In this document: positions 57,735 through 64,000 of the stretch, in pieces
Layout of the letters: each line of letters opens with the position of its first letter
How positions within the stretch are numbered: the first letter of the stretch is position 1
Assembly (NCBI RefSeq): GCF_023715525.1
Contig: NZ_JAMBOG010000010.1
Coordinates: forward strand, 1 to 64,000
Length of the DNA: 64,000 nt
Source of the DNA: Kocuria rosea
Lineage (GTDB): Bacteria > Actinomycetota > Actinomycetes > Actinomycetales > Micrococcaceae
Direction of reading: 5' to 3'
Notes under the pieces: generated by a model
What the model saw: only the letters and a program-made list of their open reading frames with translations
The model's database searches: none
What the model was told of the DNA's origin: nothing
Program-made: the position numbers and the translations under genes

Positions 57735-57853
57735 GGGCCCCAGTCCACCACAGCTCCCGGCGCGGTCGCGCGACAACGGGGGCCCGCGTGCCGGAGGATA
57801 AGAGGGTGGGCGGCTGCCGGCCGCCCGCTCCGTCCCGAGCCGAAGGACCCGCT

Positions 57854-58261
57854 GTGCCTCCTCGCCCCTCGACCCGCATCATGGCCGCCGCCTCGATCGG
57901 CGTCCTCGCCGTCACCCTCACGGGCTGCGGCGAGGACGTGCAGGAGGTCGACGCCGACTACGCCGAGATCTGCGTGCAGGAGGACCCGGAGACGGGCGAA
58001 AACGTGCGGGTCGACGACGACAACTGCGACGACGACCGCCCGCGCGGGTCGTTCATCCCGATGTTCCTGTTCCTCAACGCCAGCCGCGCGGTCTCCGTGC
58101 CGGCGGTGGGCGCCCCGGTGCCGCGGTCGTCGGGCTTCACGACCACCCGCCCGCCGGCCTCCGCGAAGGTGGCCCGGAACTTCTCCCCCTCCGGGACCTC
58201 CGTGGGCAAGACCGGGGTCTCCAAGGGCTTCGGCGGCTCGAAGAGCGGGGCGGGGTCCTGA
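57854..58261 (+). CDS. YgiB-like small lipoprotein
   Basis: The 135-residue protein has a signal peptide ending in the lipobox LTGC (about residues 24-27), so it should be a membrane-anchored external lipoprotein. The mature part is acidic at first ([20 protein letters not shown]), has [12 protein letters not shown], then a Ser/Thr/Gly-rich tail ending [10 protein letters not shown]. Its composition and order resemble DUF1190/YgiB of E. coli, which also precedes a YgiC gene. GTG at 57854 has GAAGGA 6 bases upstream. Stop overlaps the next start (TGATG). Confidence 0.75.
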   Translation: MPPRPSTRIMAAASIGVLAVTLTGCGEDVQEVDADYAEICVQEDPETGENVRVDDDNCDDDRPRGSFIPMFLFLNASRAVSVPAVGAPVPRSSGFTTTRPPASAKVARNFSPSGTSVGKTGVSKGFGGSKSGAGS

Positions 58262-59499
58262 TGCGGCGCATCGACGGCCTGCCGCCCCGTCCGCACTGGG
58301 AGCAGACCGTGCGCGACGAGGGCCTGACCTACGCCTTCACCGAGCGCCCGGACGGCTCCCGGTTCTCCTACTGGAACGAGACCGCCGCCTACGTGCTCTC
58401 CCCGGCCGAGGTCGAGGAGCTGGAGTCCACCACGGACGAGCTGTACCGGATGACGCTGGAGGCGGCCCGGTACATGGCCGCCGGCAACCTGGGCACGCTG
58501 GGGCTCTCCGAGGCCGCGTTCGAGCTCGCCCAGTACTCCCTGAGCCTGCGGGAGCCCTCGATCTACGGCCGCTTCGACCTCGCGTGGGACGGCACGGGCC
58601 CCGCCAAGATGCTCGAGTTCAACGGCGACACCCCCACCGGGCTCGTCGAGGGCGCGATCTGCCAGTGGTCGCGCGTGGAGGCGCTGCACCCGGGACTGGG
58701 CGAGGAGCACGCGCAGTTCGACCAGCTCAACGGCCTGTGGCCGATGCTCGTGGAGCGGTGGCGGCAGCGGCTGCCGTCGTCGGCGTCGAAGGTCCTGCAC
58801 GTGGCGTACACCCGCGAGGAGGAGTCCGGGGAGGACGCGGCCAACGCCGCCGTGATGGCCGCGACCGCCGCGGAGGCCGGCTACCGCACGGTCCTACTGC
58901 CCGTGGAGGACGTGCGCTTCGACACCCGCGCCAACCACTGGGTGCACGCCGCGGGCAGCGTGGACGACCCCGCGGTGGTCTCGGGCATCGAGGAGCTCTT
59001 CGCGCTGCACCCGTGGGAGGTCATGGTCGACGACGGGCCCGGCGCGTTCGTGCTGGGCGACCCCCTGCTGATGCACCACTGGTACGAGCCGGCCTGGAAG
59101 ATGTTCTGCTCCACCAAGCTGCTGCTCGTGGCCCTGTGGCGCTGCTTCCCCGGCCACCCCAACCTGCTGCCCGCCTATCCGGACGGACCCAACGGCCTGG
59201 CGGAGTGGGTGCGCAAGCCGATCTTCGGCCGCGAGGGCGACGGCATCGAGATCCGCGCCCGCGACGTGCACGTCCGCTCCCCCAACCCCCACCCCTCTCC
59301 GATGGACGTGTGGCAGGGCTACGTGCCGCTGCGGAACTTCCCGGGCTCGGACGGGGCGCCCAACCACCCGGTCGTCGGCTCCTGGGTGGTCGGCGACGCC
59401 GGGGCCGCCGGCGTCGGCATCCGCGAGTCCGACGGCCCGCTCACCGACTACTGGTGCCGCTTCGTGCCCAACATCATCGACAAGAAGGGCGTCCTGTGA
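58261..59499 (+). CDS. Glutathionylspermidine synthase-family ATP-grasp protein (YgiC/YjfC-like)
   Basis: The 412-residue protein belongs to the C-terminal synthetase family of glutathionylspermidine synthase. FNETAAYVLS-like YWNETAAYVLSPAEVE, FDLAWDGTGPAKMLEFNGDT (about residues 103-122) and TPTGLVEGA are the substrate and ATP region. KPIFGREGDGIEIR is the ATP-grasp lysine loop. In Gram-negatives the role of YgiC/YjfC is unclear. Here glutathione is unlikely, since mycothiol is made, so a different amine or peptide ligation is expected. Both ends overlap neighbours, so the three genes form one operon. Confidence 0.85.
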   Translation: MRRIDGLPPRPHWEQTVRDEGLTYAFTERPDGSRFSYWNETAAYVLSPAEVEELESTTDELYRMTLEAARYMAAGNLGTLGLSEAAFELAQYSLSLREPSIYGRFDLAWDGTGPAKMLEFNGDTPTGLVEGAICQWSRVEALHPGLGEEHAQFDQLNGLWPMLVERWRQRLPSSASKVLHVAYTREEESGEDAANAAVMAATAAEAGYRTVLLPVEDVRFDTRANHWVHAAGSVDDPAVVSGIEELFALHPWEVMVDDGPGAFVLGDPLLMHHWYEPAWKMFCSTKLLLVALWRCFPGHPNLLPAYPDGPNGLAEWVRKPIFGREGDGIEIRARDVHVRSPNPHPSPMDVWQGYVPLRNFPGSDGAPNHPVVGSWVVGDAGAAGVGIRESDGPLTDYWCRFVPNIIDKKGVL

Positions 59500-60785
59500 C
59501 CGCGCACCTGCTCCCCCGGTCCATCTCCACGGCCACCTCGGCGGTCATCGGCGCGACCTCCATCGCCCCGCTGTACTCCGCGGTGGTCACCCTGGGCCTC
59601 ATGCACGCCCTCGTGGGCCGGTGGACCCCGGTGGTGCTGGTCGCCGCCGTGGTCCCCATGGCCGTCGTGTCGGTGTGCTTCGCGCGGCTGGACGACCTCT
59701 ACGAGGACCAGGGCACCGTCTACCGCTGGGCCCGGGAGGCCTTCGGGGAGTTCGCGGGGTTCCTGGGCGGCTGGGGGCTGTGGCTGTCGGCGACCCTCGT
59801 GCTCGCCTCCCTGGCCTGGGTCACGGCCGACTCCGCCCTCTTCGCCCTGGGCCTCGACCCGGGCGCGTGGACCACCACCGGGGTGGCGGCCGCGCTCATG
59901 GCGGTCTTCGCGGCCGTCTCCTCCACGGGGATCCGGGTCTCGGCGGCCGTGCAGGCGGTGCTCGCCGCCCTGCAGCTGGTGGGGGTCGGCGTCCTGGTGT
60001 GGGCCATGCGCACGGCCCCGGTCCTCGCCGACGGCACGGGGACCGCGGACGGCGAGTGGAGCGGGTTCTACACCGACGTGCTCACCGGCGGCGAGCTCAC
60101 CGCCGGCAACCTGGCCGCGGCCCTGCTGCTGGCCCTGTTCCTGTACTGGGGCTGGGACTCGACGTTCTCCCTCACCGAGGAGTCCACCACCCAGCGGGCG
60201 CCGCGGGTCTCGGCGTGGATCGCGCTCGCGGTCGTGGCGGCCGCCTACGCCCTCATCGGCTGGGCCTACGTGCCCGGGGCCTCGGTGGGCTCCCCGCTGC
60301 TGGCGTCCCTGGTGGCGGTCTCGGCCGGTGCGTCCATCGGCACCACGATGATCCCCACCTCCCGCGGGCTGATGTCGATGGCCCGCGGCGGGCACCTGCC
60401 CCGCCGGTTCGTGTCCCTGGCCTTCGCGACGTGGACCACCGCGGCCGTCGCCGCGGCGTGGATGGCGTTCTCGGGCTCCCTGTTCGACGACTCGATCGGG
60501 ATCATCTCGGTGCTCGTGGCGCTCTACTACGGCCTGGCCTGCGCGGCGGCCGCCCGGCTCGCCCGCACGGCCGGCACCCGGGCGCTCGGGGTGGCCGGGG
60601 CGGTGCTGATGGGCCTCGCCCTGGCCCTCACCGGCTGGGAGTACGTGCTCTCGGCCACCTGGGTCGGGGTCGGGGTGGCGCTGGTGCTGCTCGTGGTCCC
60701 GCTGTGGTTCCTCCTGGGCCGCGGGCGCGACCCGCTGCCCGGCGCGCACGAGCGCGCCCCGCACCTGGAGAGCCTGCGGAACTGA
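59496..60785 (+). CDS. APC-superfamily permease coupled to the ligase
   Basis: The 429-residue membrane protein has about 12 helices. SISTATSAVIGATSIAPLYS marks helix 1, LYEDQGTVYRWAREAFGEF the 2-3 loop, WGWDSTFSLTEESTTQRAPR the helix 6 region, and TSRGLMSMARGGHLPRRFV the 8-9 loop. This is an amino acid/polyamine/organocation transporter. Translational coupling (GTGA) with the ATP-grasp ligase suggests it moves that enzyme's amine substrate or product. Direction is unknown. Confidence 0.87.
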   Translation: MTAHLLPRSISTATSAVIGATSIAPLYSAVVTLGLMHALVGRWTPVVLVAAVVPMAVVSVCFARLDDLYEDQGTVYRWAREAFGEFAGFLGGWGLWLSATLVLASLAWVTADSALFALGLDPGAWTTTGVAAALMAVFAAVSSTGIRVSAAVQAVLAALQLVGVGVLVWAMRTAPVLADGTGTADGEWSGFYTDVLTGGELTAGNLAAALLLALFLYWGWDSTFSLTEESTTQRAPRVSAWIALAVVAAAYALIGWAYVPGASVGSPLLASLVAVSAGASIGTTMIPTSRGLMSMARGGHLPRRFVSLAFATWTTAAVAAAWMAFSGSLFDDSIGIISVLVALYYGLACAAAARLARTAGTRALGVAGAVLMGLALALTGWEYVLSATWVGVGVALVLLVVPLWFLLGRGRDPLPGAHERAPHLESLRN

Positions 60786-60794
60786 CCGGTCCGC

Positions 60795-61442
60795 TCAGTC
60801 GAGCACGCTGAACCCCCGCGGCAGGGACCGGCGGCCCGTGAGGGCCTGCAGCACCGCGGGCACGTGCCCGCGCTCGGCGGCGATCTCCACGAGGGTCAGG
60901 GCGGCGTCGGCCAGCACGTGGCCGGGCGGGGTGCGCTCCAGCCCGCAGGCCGCGGTGATGTCGAGCCCGTGCACGGCGAGCTCGAAGGTGCGGGTCGGCA
61001 GGTAGGCGCTCAGCCGCGTGCCGCCGACGACGGTGCGGATCAGCGGGTCCTCCCCCACCGGCACCCGGGCCAGCGCCTCGCGGGCGTCCTCGAGCGCGCC
61101 GCGCACCACGGACGCCGGCTCGTCCCCGAGCGCCCGCCCCGCGGCCACGCCGCGCGCGGCGACCTCCTGCGGGCCCGTGGCCCCGCCGGAGAGCACGTAG
61201 TACTGCCCGATGCTCGTGCAGGCCGCGACGTCCGCGGGCTCGCCGAGGTAGGCGGCGAGCGTGACGAGGGCGCGGTGGGTGTGCCCCACCAGCGCCCGGA
61301 CGTCCCAGGCGCCGAGACCTGGCCGGGCCCACACGTCGTCGTCGGAGCGCTCGGCGAGCTGCTCGATCTCGTCGACGAGGCGGGCGAAGAACACCCCGGC
61401 CTCGAGGAAGGCCGTGCGGGCGGCGGCGGGGTCGCGGTCCAT
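60795..61442 (-). CDS. Mycothiol-dependent maleylpyruvate isomerase-like metal protein
   Basis: The 215-residue protein has a DinB-like four-helix bundle N-terminal domain. The metal ligands are visible: a histidine in VRALVGHTHRALV (about residue 53) and the E-x3-H pair in FELAVHGLDIT. This is the TIGR03086/MDMPI pattern, in which zinc activates the mycothiol thiol. Substrate is unknown. Mycothiol supply is consistent with mshC in the same window. It is convergent with the APC permease operon and lies downstream of aspS, with a hairpin between. Confidence 0.85.
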   Translation of the reverse strand: MDRDPAAARTAFLEAGVFFARLVDEIEQLAERSDDDVWARPGLGAWDVRALVGHTHRALVTLAAYLGEPADVAACTSIGQYYVLSGGATGPQEVAARGVAAGRALGDEPASVVRGALEDAREALARVPVGEDPLIRTVVGGTRLSAYLPTRTFELAVHGLDITAACGLERTPPGHVLADAALTLVEIAAERGHVPAVLQALTGRRSLPRGFSVLD

Positions 61443-61476
61443 GGGTCCCCCTCGGCGGAGCGGCAGGCGGTACGGC

Positions 61477-61516
61477 GCGGGCCGGGCCCCGTCCGCGAGG
61501 ACGGGGTCCGGCCCGC
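61477..61516 (-). terminator. 18-bp hairpin after aspS
   Basis: GCGGGCCGGGCCCCGTCC at 61477-61494 pairs with 61499-61516 with one G-T around a GCGA loop. It starts 16 bases past the aspS stop. Confidence 0.75.
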
Positions 61517-61531
61517 AGGAGTGACCGAAGC

Positions 61532-63373
61532 CTACTGCGCGGCGGCCGCCGCGGCCTCCGTGTTGCTCCCGGTTGCGGCCTGCTCGCCCTTCGGGCCGTC
61601 GACCTGCTTGACCTTGGGCTCGGGCCGGGCGTCCACCCCGGCCTCCTTGCGCTGCTGCGCCGTGATGGGCGCCGGGGCGGCGGTGAGCGGGTCGTAGCCG
61701 TTGCCGGTCTTCGGGAAGGCGATGACCTCGCGGATGGAGTCGGCCCCGGCGAGGAGGGCGACGACGCGGTCCCAGCCGAAGGCGATGCCGCCGTGCGGGG
61801 GCGCGCCGTACTTGAAGCCCTCCAGCAGGAAGCCGAACTTCTCGTCGGCCTCGGCCTCGCCGATGCCCATGACCTCGAAGACGCGCCGCTGCACGTCCTG
61901 CTGGTGGATGCGGATGGAGCCGCCGCCGATCTCGTGGCCGTTGCAGACGATGTCGTAGGCGTAGGCCAGGGCGGACTCGGGGTCCTGGTCGAAGGTGTCC
62001 AGGAACTCGGGCTTGGGCGAGGTGAACGCGTGGTGCACGGCGGTCCAGGCCCCGGCGCCGACGGCGACGTCCCCGGACTCGACGGCCTCGGCCGCCGGCT
62101 CGAACATCGGCGCGTCGACGACCCACACGAACGCCCACTCGCCCTCGTCTATCAGCCCGGTGCGGTGGCCGATCTCCACGCGCGCGGCCCCGAGCAGGGC
62201 GCGGGTGGACTTCCTCTCGCCGGCGCCGAAGAAGATGCAGTCGCCGGGCTGGGCGCCGGTGGCGGCGGCGAGGCCGTCGCGCTCCGCGTCGGTCAGGTTC
62301 TTGGCGACGGGCCCGGAGAGGGCGCCGTCCTCGCCGACGAGCACGTAGGCGAGGCCCTTGGCGCCGCGCTGCTTGGCCCACTCCTGCCAGGCGTCGAGCG
62401 TGCGGCGCGGCTGGGAGGCCCCGCCGGGCATGACGACCGCGCCCACGTAGGGGGCCTTGAACACGCGGAAGGTGGTGTCCTTGAAGTACTCGGTGAGCTC
62501 GGTGAGCTCCAGGCCGAAGCGCAGGTCCGGCTTGTCGGAGCCGTACTTCGCCATGGCCTCGGCGTAGGTCATCCGGCGGATCGGGGTGGGGATCTCCACG
62601 CCGATGAGCCGCCACAGGGCGGCGACGATGCGCTCGCCCAGGGCGATGACGTCGTCCTGCTCCACGAAGGAGGCCTCGATGTCGAGCTGGGTGAACTCCG
62701 GCTGGCGGTCGGCGCGGAAGTCCTCGTCGCGGTAGCAGCGGGCGATCTGGAAGTACTTCTCGACGCCGCCGACCTGCAGCAGCTGCTTGAACAGCTGCGG
62801 GGACTGGGGCAGGGCGTACCAGGAGCCGGGCGCGAGGCGGGCCGGCACCAGGAAGTCGCGGGCGCCCTCGGGGGTGGAGCGGGTCAGCGTGGGGGTCTCG
62901 ACCTCGAGGAAGTCGTCGCCGTGGAGCAGCTCGCGGGCCACGCGGTTGGCCTCGGAGCGCAGCCGCAGGATGCGGGCGGGCCCGGGCCGGCGCAGGTCCA
63001 GGTAGCGGTGGCGCAGGCGGGTCTCCTCGCCGACCTCCACGTGGGCGTCGATCTGGAACGGCAGCGGCGCGGCGGTGTTGAGCACGGTCACGGTCTCGGC
63101 CATGACCTCGACCTCGCCGGTGGCGAGGGCCGGGTTCTCGTTGCCCTCGGGCCGGCGCTCCACGGTGCCGGTCACCTGCAGGACGTACTCGTTGCGCAGG
63201 TGGTGGAAGTCCGCCTCGTCGCGCACCACGATCTGGGCGATCCCGGACGCGTCGCGCAGATCCAGGAACGCCACCCCGCCGTGGTCGCGGCGGCGGCCGA
63301 CCCAGCCGGCCAGCGTGACGGTCTCTCCGATGTGCTCGGCGCGCAGCTCGCCGAGGTTGTGTGTGCGCAGCAC
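61532..63373 (-). CDS. aspS: Aspartyl-tRNA synthetase, probably non-discriminating (Asp/Asn)
   Basis: The enzyme charges tRNA(Asp) and probably tRNA(Asn) with aspartate. The 613-residue class II synthetase has an OB-fold anticodon domain starting [19 protein letters not shown]; the histidine after RRRD is the mark of non-discriminating bacterial AspRS, where E. coli has leucine. Motif 2 is [20 protein letters not shown] in part (CYRDEDFR), the large bacterial insertion follows, and motif 3 is [10 protein letters not shown]. The tail is Ala/Glu/Lys-rich. It follows hisS in the usual actinobacterial order. Confidence 0.96.
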   Translation of the reverse strand: MLRTHNLGELRAEHIGETVTLAGWVGRRRDHGGVAFLDLRDASGIAQIVVRDEADFHHLRNEYVLQVTGTVERRPEGNENPALATGEVEVMAETVTVLNTAAPLPFQIDAHVEVGEETRLRHRYLDLRRPGPARILRLRSEANRVARELLHGDDFLEVETPTLTRSTPEGARDFLVPARLAPGSWYALPQSPQLFKQLLQVGGVEKYFQIARCYRDEDFRADRQPEFTQLDIEASFVEQDDVIALGERIVAALWRLIGVEIPTPIRRMTYAEAMAKYGSDKPDLRFGLELTELTEYFKDTTFRVFKAPYVGAVVMPGGASQPRRTLDAWQEWAKQRGAKGLAYVLVGEDGALSGPVAKNLTDAERDGLAAATGAQPGDCIFFGAGERKSTRALLGAARVEIGHRTGLIDEGEWAFVWVVDAPMFEPAAEAVESGDVAVGAGAWTAVHHAFTSPKPEFLDTFDQDPESALAYAYDIVCNGHEIGGGSIRIHQQDVQRRVFEVMGIGEAEADEKFGFLLEGFKYGAPPHGGIAFGWDRVVALLAGADSIREVIAFPKTGNGYDPLTAAPAPITAQQRKEAGVDARPEPKVKQVDGPKGEQAATGSNTEAAAAAAQ

Positions 63374-63660
63374 TCAAAAACCCTTCGTTGTTCGGGAGGT
63401 CCGGACGGGGCCGCGCGGATCGCACGTTCGCCCGGGGTTCGCCCGGTGCCCCTACTCTCGTTCGGGCACGAGTTTACAGCCCGCCTCTCGGGCCCCAGGA
63501 CGGCCCCACCGGAGCGCCGGGCTCCCGGGGCCCCGCCCCGGCACCGCGCCGAGCCCCCATCCCGGGCGCATTCCCCCGGGATCGAACGTGGGGAGATGGG
63601 GCAGAGGTGGGGACTCGGCGGAAAGGAGCGGGGCTCGGCGGAAGGGAGTGGGGGCTCGGC
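63374..63660. other. Spacer between hisS and aspS with a tandem repeat
   Basis: At 63609-63660 the unit GGGGCTCGGCGGAAAGGAG recurs two and a half times just after the hisS stop. A TAAACT element near 63470 on the minus strand may be part of the aspS promoter. No gene is supported. Confidence 0.5.
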
Positions 63661-64000
63661 TCAGGCCTCGACCGGCACGACGGCCCGCACGACCGGGCGC
63701 AGGTCCTCGGCCGGCGGGGTCCAGGCGGCGAGGTCGGCGGGGACCTGCTCTCCCGAGCGGATGTCCTTGACCTCGTGGGTCAGGCTCCCGTCCTCGCCGC
63801 GGGAGGTGAACCACACGTACGGGATGCCGCGGCGCTCGGCGTACTTGATCTGCTTGCCGAACTTCGCCGCGGTCGCCGAGACCTCGCAGGCGATCCCGCG
63901 GGCGCGCAGCTGCTCGGCCGCGTCCTGGGCCTGGGCCCACGACTGCTCGTCCACCAGCGAGACCAGCACCGCGGTGGGCACCTTGCGCGAGGGCTCGGCC
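63661..64000 (-). CDS. hisS: Histidyl-tRNA synthetase, C-terminal part
   Basis: The last 112 codons of a gene that runs off the right edge. The segment is the class IIa anticodon-binding domain: PTAVLVSLVDEQSW, RARGIACEVSATAAKFGKQI, KYAERRGIPYVWF, then HEVKDIRSGEQV, the standard HisRS ending. The catalytic domain is outside the window. It lies upstream of aspS. Confidence 0.9.
   Translation of the reverse strand, partial: AEPSRKVPTAVLVSLVDEQSWAQAQDAAEQLRARGIACEVSATAAKFGKQIKYAERRGIPYVWFTSRGEDGSLTHEVKDIRSGEQVPADLAAWTPPAEDLRPVVRAVVPVEA

Overview
The window is high-GC (roughly 72 percent by eye) actinobacterial chromosome. Mycothiol biosynthesis (mshC), a mycothiol-dependent isomerase-like protein, DUF4193 and DUF5703 proteins, a His-type non-discriminating aspS next to hisS, and many start codons 6-8 bases downstream of a TANNNT-type -10 box point to Actinomycetota. 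Gene order and family content fit Micrococcaceae (Kocuria or Arthrobacter-like). The genus is inference. No tRNA, rRNA, CRISPR array, intact insertion sequence or prophage was seen.

Layout. 1-8 kb: HAD phosphatase fragment, mshC, uppP, an acidic protein, a DUF5703 protein, acyl-CoA dehydrogenase, M20 peptidase, a lipoprotein, a collapsed CynX-type MFS pseudogene and a quinone oxidoreductase. 8-16.6 kb: Mn-catalase with a candidate iron box, MBL hydrolase, glycosyltransferase, DJ-1/PfpI protein, aldo/keto reductase, SDR, dNMP kinase-like protein, and a TetR-DHA2 efflux pair with a clear palindromic operator. 16.7-23.8 kb: exported HNH nuclease lipoprotein, DUF4193, GAF-SpoIIE phosphatase, thymidine kinase with a 14-residue coupled leader ORF, a hypothetical protein, CynX-type MFS, a small hypothetical protein and an IclR regulator. 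23.9-29.7 kb is a potassium-type locus: frameshifted remnants of trkA and trkH lie downstream of an intact overlapping operon of APC permease, KdpD-like kinase and KdpE-like regulator. 30-44 kb: hypothetical protein, cardiolipin-synthase-like PLD, a decayed second copy of the GAF-SpoIIE phosphatase gene, a NatAB-like ABC exporter, a GntP permease with a hydroxyacid dehydrogenase behind paired palindromes, a two-component system and a membrane acyltransferase. 44.3-54.6 kb is a probable glycine betaine catabolic cluster. 54.6-64 kb: LacI remnant, SelO, hypothetical protein, dtd, a YgiB/YgiC-like plus APC operon, MDMPI-like protein, aspS and the end of hisS.

The most coherent system is the betaine cluster. 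A Rieske oxygenase, an FAD ferredoxin reductase and a separate Rieske ferredoxin could form a three-component demethylase. Dimethylglycine oxidase would take the product to sarcosine, and an APC permease would supply substrate. A CBS/DUF294 nucleotidyltransferase-like protein and a DEDDh exonuclease sit between them. The two divergent intergenic regions carry matching architecture: four TTGACA-type promoters, each followed by GTTGC/TTGCGCA half-sites. This looks like one regulon with a regulator not encoded nearby.

The window also shows active gene decay: trkAH, a CynX transporter, a GAF-SpoIIE paralogue and a LacI regulator are all present only as remnants. All calls come from reading the sequence; no database search was run. 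Pseudogene boundaries and operator assignments are approximate.
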